Assembly (NCBI RefSeq): GCF_000429325.1
Contig: NZ_AUBQ01000012.1
Coordinates: 124,001-188,000 of the forward strand
DNA: 64,000 nucleotides
Reading direction: 5' to 3'
Source: Fundidesulfovibrio putealis DSM 16056
GTDB lineage: Bacteria > Desulfobacterota > Desulfovibrionia > Desulfovibrionales > Desulfovibrionaceae
How positions within the stretch are numbered: position 1 is the first letter of the stretch; each line of letters starts with the position of its first letter. The position numbers were made by a program, and so were the translations under genes. This document shows positions 8,241-16,351 of the stretch, piece by piece. The notes under the pieces were generated by a model. It made no database searches, was not told where the DNA came from, and saw only the letters and a program-made list of their open reading frames with translations.

Positions 8241-10936
8241 GAGAAACCCATCCTCTCCAGGTGCTTGTTTACCCTCTCTTCCAGTTCAGCCACGCGGCTG
8301 ACCATCTCTGGCAGCGGAGCTTCGTACCGTTCCGCCAATTCCTTCACCCGCTGGGTGAGCGACTGACTCACCCGGTCCATCTCGCCATGGATGGCTCCGT
8401 CCAGCGCGGCAAGCCATTTGTCGTCCACCACCAGCGTCTGGACGTCGGCCTCGGTGAGCCTGGGATATTTCGCGTAGGCTAGGGCATCGAGTTCAGCTTT
8501 AGCATCCTTTAGCGCTTGCTTATTTGCATGGATTTGTTCGGTCAATTCAATGAACGCGTTAAGCACCTGAGGGTCAATAAGTTCTTCATGGATAGGCTCA
8601 TGCTGGAGCTTGTCCATCATACAACTCATGGATGACTCAAAAATAGCGTCGACGAGCTGCTTTAATTCTTGTTGTGTTGCAAACGCATTATTATACTCTT
8701 GTAGTAGCGCGCGTTCTTCGATGTCATTTGTATTCTTTATCCTGGCATTAATTTTTGACTTTGTGGGCTTTCCTCTTGCTCCTGCAAGAGATTTAATGCG
8801 GATATCTCTACATAATTCAGCAAAAACTTCTTGAATCTCGTCATGCTTCTTCTGTGCATCCGAATAGCTCCTGAACGTATCAGGCATCACAACTTCCCAA
8901 GCGCTCAACATTGCTTCTTTGAGGGAGGAAACAGCATCGACTTTACTTGCAACTCCATTGAGTGCCCCACCATCGCCCCCGTGCTCCTCTTCCAGCTCGG
9001 CCATGCTGGCGCTGACAGCCTCCAGGTCGGCTGCGAGTTGGTCAATGGCCTCCTGCTCCTTGGCGAAATAGCGGGCCACGACCAGACCCTTGGGCACAAG
9101 GTCGCAGGTCCACCCTTTGTCCTTCTCCTTGCCCTGCTTGTTCTTCACGATGATGCGGCTGGTCTCGGCCTTCCACCCGTCGGAAGCGATGAGGTAGCAG
9201 TCATCCTGCATGGTCTCGGCCCAGTAGTTCATCAGGTGCTGGTAGACGTCGTAGGGGTCGATGAGGGGCTTGCCGGTATAGTGGACAAGCAGGTCCTCGG
9301 CCAGCGCGGTGATAACGTCCTTGGGATGGCAGCCAACCTGCAACTGTTTGAGCGTTGCGGCGCTCTTCTGCCTCCATGCGTCGAAGTGGGCGTTCATGCC
9401 GGTGATGAAGTCGGCAAACTGGGGATGCTCGTAGATGGCCGATTTGATGACGGCCTTGTCCACGGCGAGGTCCAGGTAGCCGGGGCGGTTGTCCTTGAAC
9501 AGGGCCTGCTTGAGCTGCGGGCAGACGTCCCAGTAACGCTGGAGGGCGTCCACGTCGGCAACCGGGATGCCGCCCTTCAAGTGCCCCTCGATGTCCTGGA
9601 GGTCCTCGGCCTGCTGGCTGTCGATGTAGCGCGGCAGGTTGAGGTTGAACTCGTTCTTCTCGATCTCCTCCACTGGCACCATGCGAGAGTATCTGGGGAC
9701 CTCGATGCACTTGTTGAAGACGTCCACGATCTTGTGGATGTCCTGGTCGCGCAAACGGTTCTTGGGGCCATCCTTCATGAAGCCAGAGCTGGCGTCGATC
9801 ATGAAGACACCCTTGCGGGCATGGGCGTCCAGCTTGTCCACCACCACGATGCAGGCCGGGATGCCCGTGCCGTAAAAGAGGTTCGCGGGGAGGCCGATGA
9901 TGCCCTTTATGTAGCCCTTTCGGATGAGCGCCCGGCGAATGTCGGCTTCTGCGTTGCCCCGGAACAGGACGCCGTGCGGCAGGATGCACGCGCCCTTGCC
10001 CGTGCTTTTGAGCGAGCGGATGATGTGCAGCAGGTAGGCGTAGTCGCCCTGCTTGGCAGGAGGCGTGCCGAACGGTTGGAAACGGTCGTAGGGATCGTGC
10101 AGCGGGTCAATGCCGGTGCTCCAGCGCTTGTCGCTGAAGGGCGGGTTGGCGACCACGAAGTCGAAGGTCTTGAGCGTGCCTCCCTCCTTGAATCGGGGGG
10201 CTGCCAGGGTGTTTCCCTGGACAATTTCAGCATCGGGGTTGTCGTGCAGGATCATGTTCATACGAGCGAGGCCACTCGTGGCCGCATCCTTCTCCTGCCC
10301 GTAGGGCGTAACCTTGGTGGTAGCCTCGTCTGCCACCTTCAACAATAAGGACCCGGACCCGCAGGTGGGATCATAGACAGTTGTGCTCTTGGTTGTCTGA
10401 GCTTCGCGGATGCCGATGATCTTCGCCATGACGCGGCTGACTTCAGCAGGGGTGTAGAACTGGCCCTTGCTCTTACCGCTCTCCGTGGCGAAGTGGCGCA
10501 TCAGGTATTCGTAGGCATCCCCGAGAATGTCGTCGCCGTCTGCCCGGTTCTTTGAGAAGTCGAGGGCCTTGTTCTCGAAGATGGCGATGAGGTTGGTAAG
10601 CCGCTCCACCTTCTCCTTGCCGGTTCCGAGCTTTGTGGCGTCGTCGAAGTCCGGCATGTCAGAGAGCTTGTTGGCGTCAGCCAGGGGGGCGATGATCTTC
10701 TTGTTGATCTGGTCGCCAATGTCTGACTTGCCCTTGAGCGCCACCATGTCCGCGAAGCTGGCTCCCGCCGGGATGGTGATCGGCGCATACGACAGGTCGG
10801 CGTATTTGTCGCTGACATACTTGATGAAAAGCAGGACGAGGACGTAATCCTTGTACTGACTGGCATCCATGCCGCCGCGAAGTTCGTCGCAGGATTGCCA
10901 GAGGGACGAGTAAAGTTCGGACTTCTTGAGGGCCAT
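8231..10936 (-). CDS. hsdM: Type I DNA adenine methyltransferase subunit with long C-terminal extension
   Basis: 901 residues. N6-adenine methylase that modifies the host target. Seen: an HsdM N-terminal helical domain (1-140), the SAM motif DPTCGSGS (189-196) and catalytic NPPF (264-267). Compact HsdM proteins end near 500-550 residues; this one has roughly 350 more, rich in charged helical sequence and probably coiled coil (for example ELEERVNKHLERMG at the end). The DNA for part of this extension (about 8,440-8,990) is clearly AT-richer than the methylase core. A TATAAT on the minus strand at 11,047-11,042 is a possible -10, without a good -35. First gene of the hsdM-hsdS-hsdR-peptidase operon. 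Confidence 0.93.
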   Translation of the reverse strand: MALKKSELYSSLWQSCDELRGGMDASQYKDYVLVLLFIKYVSDKYADLSYAPITIPAGASFADMVALKGKSDIGDQINKKIIAPLADANKLSDMPDFDDATKLGTGKEKVERLTNLIAIFENKALDFSKNRADGDDILGDAYEYLMRHFATESGKSKGQFYTPAEVSRVMAKIIGIREAQTTKSTTVYDPTCGSGSLLLKVADEATTKVTPYGQEKDAATSGLARMNMILHDNPDAEIVQGNTLAAPRFKEGGTLKTFDFVVANPPFSDKRWSTGIDPLHDPYDRFQPFGTPPAKQGDYAYLLHIIRSLKSTGKGACILPHGVLFRGNAEADIRRALIRKGYIKGIIGLPANLFYGTGIPACIVVVDKLDAHARKGVFMIDASSGFMKDGPKNRLRDQDIHKIVDVFNKCIEVPRYSRMVPVEEIEKNEFNLNLPRYIDSQQAEDLQDIEGHLKGGIPVADVDALQRYWDVCPQLKQALFKDNRPGYLDLAVDKAVIKSAIYEHPQFADFITGMNAHFDAWRQKSAATLKQLQVGCHPKDVITALAEDLLVHYTGKPLIDPYDVYQHLMNYWAETMQDDCYLIASDGWKAETSRIIVKNKQGKEKDKGWTCDLVPKGLVVARYFAKEQEAIDQLAADLEAVSASMAELEEEHGGDGGALNGVASKVDAVSSLKEAMLSAWEVVMPDTFRSYSDAQKKHDEIQEVFAELCRDIRIKSLAGARGKPTKSKINARIKNTNDIEERALLQEYNNAFATQQELKQLVDAIFESSMSCMMDKLQHEPIHEELIDPQVLNAFIELTEQIHANKQALKDAKAELDALAYAKYPRLTEADVQTLVVDDKWLAALDGAIHGEMDRVSQSLTQRVKELAERYEAPLPEMVSRVAELEERVNKHLERMGFSWT

Positions 10937-11162
10937 ACTGCTGATATTCCTGATTAATCCTTGAGAATTGAGGAGGCTGTCTTGTGTGCTTCACTCGAAG
11001 CAAGCTGATAGGGAAACCCCATCAGTCGAAAACTGTCAAGGATTATAGACGAGTGGAAAGAGTAATACGAAAGTGCGGAATATGCTGCCGGGCTGGAGTG
11101 TGTCATCACACGACATGGCGGATGGCACACCGGTATGGACACGCAACAGGAACCGCGCAGCC

Positions 11163-11206
11163 CCTGTGCGGACGTTGCACCAGAATCTCTTGGGGTGGAT
11201 GGAACC
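11163..11206 (+). repeat. Dispersed cassette-boundary repeat, copy between hsdM and the HTH gene
   Basis: It begins CTGTGCGGACGTTGCACC and ends GGTGGATGGAACC, the same boundaries as the copies at 12,310, 12,571, 15,363 and 15,621. A perfect GC-rich hairpin follows. Confidence 0.75.
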
Positions 11207-11211
11207 ATTCA

Positions 11212-11242
11212 TGAGGGGAGGGGGCTGCCCTCCCTCCCCTCA
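11212..11242. terminator. Perfect GC-rich hairpin, terminator-like
   Basis: TGAGGGGAGGG pairs exactly with CCCTCCCCTCA (11-bp stem, 9-base loop). There is no strong T run on either side. It may terminate transcripts of the HTH gene (minus strand) or belong to the adjacent repeat, since G/C-rich hairpins also follow other copies. Confidence 0.45.
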
Positions 11243-11440
11243 TTATGTCACGCCGCCATGTCCATCAAATCATTCATCGCAGAGTCAGACAGCGGAGTGT
11301 GATCTCCTACTTCGATCAAGGGCGTGGGAAACGAAAATCTCGCTGTTGATCACCATCTCCTGGCGTATCGCATCCAGCACACCACTGTATCGTCGTAATT
11401 ATTCACAGTCAACACCAGCAAATGCACTTATTGCACTTCG

Positions 11441-11926
11441 TCACATTCCATTCTTTAACGCGACACGTCGCACAAACTCCTCGCAAATTGCCATAGACAA
11501 AGCGTGTATAGTCTCTTCACTCATTCCACCATCAACACCAAGCTGTACAAGTTCGCTCCTTGCCCCCAAGTATTCGTCTATACCAAATTTTGACTCAGCA
11601 GATTCAACCGCATGCGTGAGTGTCTCGGCCTTGCTTAAGCCAGTAGCATTACTTGGCGTTACGTATTTCCAACCATGACGCTTCACCATTCTATCGTGCC
11701 CATCTGCTATAAACGTAGCAAGTGGCATCCCGTAATGTTCAGCAATTTTCTCTTGCAGATCAAGGCTTGGGTCAAGTGACCCTGAACATATCTCACTTAC
11801 AATGTGCTCAGACACGCTTATTGCTTTAGCAACTTTTGCAGTCTCTGCACTCACATTTGCACCATCCAGCCTGACACGAAGTGCAAGCCTCACTGCCGCC
11901 AAACTTGTAACTGCACCAATTTCCAT
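11441..11926 (-). CDS. Small helix-turn-helix protein, possible regulator
   Basis: 161 residues from ATG 11926, preceded by an AAGGGGG ribosome site. Residues about 20-75 resemble an XRE-like helix-turn-helix (AKAISVSEHIVSEI, then SGSLDPSLDLQEKIAEHYGMP). The remainder has no motif I recognise. The coding DNA is AT-richer than its neighbours, suggesting a separate origin. It stands alone between two copies of the cassette-boundary repeat, upstream of the hsd operon on the same strand. It could be an element or restriction-locus regulator, but that is inferred only from the fold and the place. Confidence 0.6.
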   Translation of the reverse strand: MEIGAVTSLAAVRLALRVRLDGANVSAETAKVAKAISVSEHIVSEICSGSLDPSLDLQEKIAEHYGMPLATFIADGHDRMVKRHGWKYVTPSNATGLSKAETLTHAVESAESKFGIDEYLGARSELVQLGVDGGMSEETIHALSMAICEEFVRRVALKNGM

Positions 11927-12309
11927 TAAATACCCCCTTTCCGTGTTAATCAATTCCCAGCAAGTGAGCATCCAAGGCCGAATTGGGGCCAGCATAACAC
12001 ATACGGGAGCCAGGGAAAGGAAAATTGTATTTAATACTGGCAGGTTACAGCATCCTTGCCTAAAGACATGCCCCCAAGACGATTTTCGTCACTTCAGGCG
12101 AGAATCACCTCTCGGCCCCTGGTCTCGACAGGACTGGGTGTACGACGTCGAACTTCCCGGCGATTGTTCGACGATCTGGCCGCAGAGCTGAGTAGGCAGC
12201 CAACCCAGAAAACGCATCTGGATCGCCTTGCCAACACTTCCCTGCCCGGAGTCATCAGAATCGTTTTACACGGGGGGATTGGATGGGAAAAATGCGTTTC
12301 ACCACCTGC
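11927..12309. other. Non-coding gap before the first long repeat
   Basis: Nothing convincing seen. Short frames exist but lack ribosome sites or recognisable content. It holds the presumed promoter region of the HTH gene. Confidence 0.5.
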
Positions 12310-12613
12310 CCCTGCGGACGTTCCCATGGAACCCTTGCCGGGTGGATGGAACCGCTGACCTGGGGGCCGGGGGAGCCCCCCCACCCTATTCAAGTGGGCC
12401 AGAGGGAGGAGTGGTTCACGGAAAAGCGGCAAAACTACCAAGCAACACAGTACAAAGAAGGCTCGAAAAACGATCCTGGCTCACTTTGCCTACGTAGTAC
12501 CCCGGCAAGGGAGATAGACGCAGAAATTTGCCTGTCTGCGCTGGATAATCTGTAGTTGTTTTTGCCTCCCCCTGCGGACGTTCCACCTGCACCTTTACCG
12601 GGTGGATGGAACC
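12310..12613 (+). repeat. Long dispersed repeat, copy A (pair with 15,363-15,663)
   Basis: Two boundary motifs (12,310-12,354 and 12,571-12,613), each running from CTGCGGACGTTCC to GGTGGATGGAACC, enclose about 215 bp. That interior matches copy B over most of its length, including identical CAAGCAACACAGTACAAAGA and AATTTGCCTGTCTGCG stretches. It carries no convincing gene. An additional GGTGGATGGAACC half-site follows at 12,653-12,665. The two copies bracket the umuDC-yedK block in direct orientation. Confidence 0.85.
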
Positions 12614-12782
12614 TCTGGTCGGGGCTGGAAGAGGCTACTTCAACCGCTTCCAGGTGGATGGAACCACTAATTGGGGGCTGGGATGCAAGGAAGATTAATT
12701 GTCCGAAAGAATATGAACTAGGGAACGCGCAAAACAGTTTGAGAATTCCTTCAATTTAGTCTGAGAATTCTGAGCCTTCTTC

Positions 12783-14048
12783 TCAGCTGATTGTCACGCT
12801 AGGAATCTCCCCCCAAACCGTCGTAAACCTCGGCGACCTGTAATCCTGCCGCATGTTCCACTTTCTCTCCGTGCCGGTAGACGCCACAAACAGCGTTTCC
12901 CGGCCCCATTTGGTGTTCACCCTGTCCAGCACCCCCATCAGTTGCTTGCCCCGCTCGTCCGGCTCGCGTAGCAGCGACAACTGGGCCGTCCCCTCGTACT
13001 CGATGCCTGAAAGCATCACCCCCACCTTCTTATAGCGGAAGCCTGCCCGGAAGATCCGCTTCAGCGCCTCGCCGCCACGGCGCACGATCTCAGCCGTATG
13101 CGACGTGGGGGGCACCAGCGCCATGCTCGTTGCCTGGCAGTACTGCGGCTCCCCCTCAATGAAGGTGTTGGTCTGGATGAACACCAGGATGCTGTTGGCC
13201 TGCCCGCCCTGAGCGCGCAGCTTCTCGGCGGCGCGGCTGGCGTGCCGGGTCATGGCCTGTTCCATCTCCTCCAGCGTCGTGACAGGCCTGCCAAACGACC
13301 GTGAGGACACGATGGTCTTCTTGGGCGCTTCCGCATGCTGCATGGCGATACAGGGCACGCCGTGCAGCTCCAACCAGGTGTGCAGTCCGGCCACCGTCAT
13401 CTTCTTCTGCACCCATTCGCGCGACAGCCCCATGAAATCCAAGGCCGTCATGACGCCGCGCTCCTTCAACCGCCTGGCGTGGCGATGCCCGATGCCCCAG
13501 ACGTCCTCCACGTCCAGCGATGCCAGGAGCGCGTCCTTGTCAGGCCGATGCATCAGATCCAGCACGCCCTCGAACTCCGGGCGCTTCTTAGCCAGCTTGT
13601 TAGCGGTCTTAGCCAGGGTCTTGGTCGGCCCGACGCCGATGGACACCGGGATGCCCGTCCACTTGCGCACGGTTACGCGGATATGCGCGGCATACCCGCG
13701 CACGTTCTCCTGGAGCCCGGCCAAATTCAGGAAGGCCTCGTCGATGGAGTATATTTCCATGTCCGGCGTGAACATGGACAGCGTCGCCATCACCCGTGCG
13801 GAGAGGTCTCCGTACAGGGCGTAGTTGGAGGAAAACACGGCCACGCCGTGGCGCTTGAGCCGCGCCCGCGCCTGGAACTCAGGTTCGGCCATCTTAAAGC
13901 CCAGAGCCTTGGCCTCCGGGGAACGTGCAATGATACAGCCGTCGTTGTTGGTCAGCACTACCACCGGGCGACCGTTCAGGTGCGGGGCGAACACCCGCTC
14001 GCACGAGACGTAGAAGTTGTTGCAGTCCACCAGGGCAAACACGGGCAT
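12783..14048 (-). CDS. umuC: Y-family DNA polymerase V catalytic subunit
   Basis: 421 residues from ATG 14048 (MPVFALVDCNNFYVSCERVF). Error-prone translesion polymerase that copies past DNA lesions with UmuD'. The N-terminal DCNNFYVSCE and the SIDEAFLNL motif supply the catalytic acidic residues. A helix-hairpin-helix region follows (DVWGIGHRHARRLKERG) and then the little-finger domain. Length matches UmuC. It lies five bases after umuD on the same strand. Being on an island, next to an abasic-site protein and between repeats, it looks like a mobile mutagenesis cassette. No canonical E. coli LexA box is visible upstream of umuD. Confidence 0.95.
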   Translation of the reverse strand: MPVFALVDCNNFYVSCERVFAPHLNGRPVVVLTNNDGCIIARSPEAKALGFKMAEPEFQARARLKRHGVAVFSSNYALYGDLSARVMATLSMFTPDMEIYSIDEAFLNLAGLQENVRGYAAHIRVTVRKWTGIPVSIGVGPTKTLAKTANKLAKKRPEFEGVLDLMHRPDKDALLASLDVEDVWGIGHRHARRLKERGVMTALDFMGLSREWVQKKMTVAGLHTWLELHGVPCIAMQHAEAPKKTIVSSRSFGRPVTTLEEMEQAMTRHASRAAEKLRAQGGQANSILVFIQTNTFIEGEPQYCQATSMALVPPTSHTAEIVRRGGEALKRIFRAGFRYKKVGVMLSGIEYEGTAQLSLLREPDERGKQLMGVLDRVNTKWGRETLFVASTGTERKWNMRQDYRSPRFTTVWGEIPSVTIS

Positions 14049-14053
14049 GACGG

Positions 14054-14497
14054 TCAGGCCTTGTGAATGATGAAGGTTACCACTCCCCACACCGCGAAAT
14101 CCGTCTCCGGGGTGATCTCAACGGACTTGAAGGCATGGTTGGCGGGCTCAAGGAATATGCGCCCGTTCTTGCGGCGCAACCGTTTGACGGTGAAATCCCC
14201 ATCCACAACTGCTATGACGATCCTGCCGTTGACCGCGTCCAGGGCGCGGTCCACCACCAGGATGTCCCCCGGCTGGATGTTGTCTCCGGCCATGGATTCG
14301 CCTACCACCCGGACGAAGAAGGTCGCAGCCGGGTGGGACACCAGGTGGTCGTTAAGGTCCAGATGCTGGTCGATGTAGTCCTCGGCAGGCGACGGAAAGC
14401 CCGCCGGGATCAGCGAGAGTAGCAGCGGCAGCTCCAGCGGCTTGCCGGACTCACATCTCAGGACCTGGAAACTCGGATGATGTTGCAGGGAGCTCAT
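14054..14497 (-). CDS. umuD: UmuD-like self-cleaving SOS protein
   Basis: 147 residues. LexA/UmuD-type S24 peptidase that trims itself under RecA stimulation; the shortened form joins UmuC as polymerase V. Seen: a likely cleavage pair A32-G33 (IPAGFPSPAEDYID), catalytic Ser68 in VVGESM and Lys105 in FTVKRL. Length is normal for UmuD. Start ATG 14497; the ribosome site is weak. A TTGCCA and TACATC pair 17 bp apart lies directly upstream, but so close to the start that it would give a nearly leaderless message. Confidence 0.93.
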   Translation of the reverse strand: MSSLQHHPSFQVLRCESGKPLELPLLLSLIPAGFPSPAEDYIDQHLDLNDHLVSHPAATFFVRVVGESMAGDNIQPGDILVVDRALDAVNGRIVIAVVDGDFTVKRLRRKNGRIFLEPANHAFKSVEITPETDFAVWGVVTFIIHKA

Positions 14498-14647
14498 AGG
14501 GCTGCGATGTACCAGCGCGACTTTACATTGGCAAGAATAAGCTTACAAAGTATTGACGGGCAAGACACGGATACTGAATCTGGGCCAGGGCTTAGATCAT
14601 GAAAATTGTTCCGATGGCTGAGAGTGAGATCGCCAGGGAGGTGTTCG

Positions 14648-15343
14648 ATGTGCGGACGATTCGCGCTGGGCATACCGCGTAAGCGCCTGCAGGAGCGCTT
14701 CGAGCTGGCCGAAGTGCCGCAGGCCCCGGCCCGCTACAACATCGCGCCCGGCCAGCTGGTGGAGGCTGTCGTGCAGACTCCCGAGCGCAGGGAGATGCGC
14801 CTGCTGAAGTGGGGGCTGATTCCTTCCTGGGCTAAGGACAAGTCCATCGGCTACAAGATGATCAACGCCCGAGCGGAGACCGTGGCGGAGAAGCCATCCT
14901 TCAAGACTGCCATGCGGCGCAGACGCTGCCTGATCCCGGCTCAGGGATTCTACGAATGGCACGACGAGAACGGCCACCGCCAGCCCTGGTTCATCACCTC
15001 CCGCAACCCGGAGGATGTCCTGGCCCTGGCCGGGATTTGGGAACACTATGAGAGCCAAGAAGGAGAGATCATCGAAAGCGTGGCTATCATCACCTGCCAA
15101 GCCAACGAGCTGGTCTCGCCGCTGCACGACCGCATGCCTGTGATCGTCGTCCCGAAGGACGATGCCCGCTGGCTGGACCCGAAACAAAGCGACCCAGCCC
15201 AGGTGGCGGACATCCTGACCAGCCGTCCCTGGCCGGGCATGCTGGCGTATCGTGTGAGCACTAGGGTAAATTCACCGAAGAACGACGATTCGGGATTAAT
15301 CGAGATGATGTCAGGCCAGCAGGATGATGTACCGGAAAACTGA
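14648..15343 (+). CDS. yedK: SRAP-family abasic-site protein (YedK/HMCES type)
   Basis: 231 residues from ATG 14648, with an AGGGAGGT ribosome site. Starting here places Cys at position 2 (MCGRFAL). After Met removal this Cys forms the thiazolidine cross-link with abasic sites in single-stranded DNA, protecting them during replication. The other SRAP active-site segments are present: INARAET (Asn), GFYEWH (Glu) and PLHDRMPV (His). It is transcribed divergently from umuDC, forming a lesion-tolerance pair. The last ~20 residues are poorly conserved-looking and run up to the second long repeat. Confidence 0.93.
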   Translation: MCGRFALGIPRKRLQERFELAEVPQAPARYNIAPGQLVEAVVQTPERREMRLLKWGLIPSWAKDKSIGYKMINARAETVAEKPSFKTAMRRRRCLIPAQGFYEWHDENGHRQPWFITSRNPEDVLALAGIWEHYESQEGEIIESVAIITCQANELVSPLHDRMPVIVVPKDDARWLDPKQSDPAQVADILTSRPWPGMLAYRVSTRVNSPKNDDSGLIEMMSGQQDDVPEN

Positions 15344-15362
15344 CGGTCCATTTTCCAGGTCT

Positions 15363-15663
15363 CTGTGCGGACGTTGCCATGGAACCTTTACCGGGTGGAT
15401 GGAACCGCTGATCGGGTGCCGGAGGTCCCCCCCCACCCCGTTCAAGCGGGCCAGGGGGCGAGGTGGTTCACGGAATAACGGCGAAACGACCAAGCAACAC
15501 AGTACAAAGAAGGCTCGAAAAACGCTCCTGGCTCGCTTTGCTTGCGTAGACCCCGGCCAGGGGGATAGACGCAAAAATTTGCCTGTCTGCGATGGATAAG
15601 CTGGAGTCGTTTTGCCACTCCCTGCGGACGTTCCACCAGCGACAACACCTGGTGGATGGAACC
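15363..15663 (+). repeat. Long dispersed repeat, copy B
   Basis: Boundary motifs at 15,363-15,407 and 15,621-15,663 enclose an interior matching copy A at 12,310-12,613. In the right motif GTTCCACCAG can pair with CTGGTG and GGAAC of the 3' part, giving a bulged hairpin. A GGGGGGCTCCCCCC-type hairpin follows. Confidence 0.85.
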
Positions 15664-15736
15664 TATGAGCCGGGATCGGGGGGCTCCCCCCCTCGTCCAG
15701 CATATCCTGGAATATTTTGCAGACGGCTCTCAGGGC

Positions 15737-15757
15737 GGGTAACTTTTCGGGTAACTA
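15737..15757 (+). repeat. Tandem CGGGTAACT direct repeat, possible recombinase arm site
   Basis: CGGGTAACT at 15,737-15,745 and 15,749-15,757, followed by an AT-rich tract and then the putative attachment remnant. Arm-type integrase sites often look like this; no integrase gene is in the window, so it is only suggestive. Confidence 0.35.
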
Positions 15758-15809
15758 CATTTATATAATATTTTTTATTATTTTTTTTCAGGCACTTACA
15801 GGACAACTC

Positions 15810-15828
15810 GATTCCCCCCGCCCCACCA
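15810..15828 (+). other. tRNA/tmRNA 3'-end remnant, putative island attachment site
   Basis: GATTCCCCCCGCCCCACCA, directly preceded by CTC, resembles the T-loop, acceptor arm and CCA end of a tRNA or tmRNA, but no upstream tRNA body is present and one base is missing for a perfect fold. A terminator lies 56 bp further on, where a tRNA terminator would be. This is what remains at one end when an element integrates into a tRNA 3' end; the other end would be left of the window. Inference. Confidence 0.45.
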
Positions 15829-15883
15829 ACAGGACTTCCAGTACAGTCCGACAAAGTCCACATCCCCCAGGAATTTAAGGAAA

Positions 15884-15918
15884 AAGGCGGTCCGCAAGGG
15901 CCGCCTTCGTCCGTTTTG
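15884..15918 (+). terminator. Hairpin terminator beyond the putative attachment site
   Basis: AAGGCGG (15,884-15,890) pairs with CCGCCTT (15,901-15,907), extended by CC/GG around a GCAA loop; a short TTTT follows at 15,914. It may be the original terminator of the tRNA gene used as integration target. Confidence 0.6.
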
Positions 15919-16007
15919 GGCCGTTGACAGCCAATATATCTCTGAGTTGAGGCATGAGTATGACGACTGCCTCACGCTCCTGGATCAGTTGACTGCCATA
16001 CAAATCC

Positions 16008-16022
16008 ATACCAGTATGGTAT
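16008..16022. promoter_or_regulatory. Palindrome ATACCA-GTA-TGGTAT, possible operator
   Basis: A perfect 6-bp inverted repeat with 3-bp spacer, about 330 bp upstream of the CBS-liv operon. The ACCA/TGGT arms resemble GntR-family operators. No repressor gene is adjacent in the window. Confidence 0.4.
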
Positions 16023-16351
16023 GATTAATTTGCCAATATTCATCATTTATCCAAGAATTTTAGCACGCAACGACTCTCCCTTGATTTCTGCCTCGCAGAG
16101 CTACCGGGGCAGTTGGCTTCGACCATAAATCTAACATGCTTATATTACACATGTAATTTATTCTCAACTCTAAACGAGGCATTCCCAAACAGTCACGAGT
16201 TCCAGTGTCACCAAAGTAACAATGCCCTACCAATATCACACCAACAAGGTATACAATCGTCCGTTCACGGAAGGAATCATGCCGTTGATCGAATAGTTTT
16301 TGCTTCAAACAATCAGACAGGTCATGAATGGTGAACTCAGTGGAGGTCGCC

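Noticed and set aside
12094-12441. Minus-strand coding frame sharing peptides with one at 15,311-15,703
   Set aside because: The similarity is that of the repeated DNA; starts, ribosome sites and codon bias are lacking, so it is read as repeat DNA.
14498-14580. LexA box upstream of umuD
   Set aside because: No CTGT-N8-ACAG or close variant found; regulation by another SOS operator type cannot be excluded.
12310-15663. Integron attC sites
   Set aside because: The boundary motifs have GTTCC/GGAAC arms but not the RYYYAAC...GTTRRRY core, and no integron integrase is visible.
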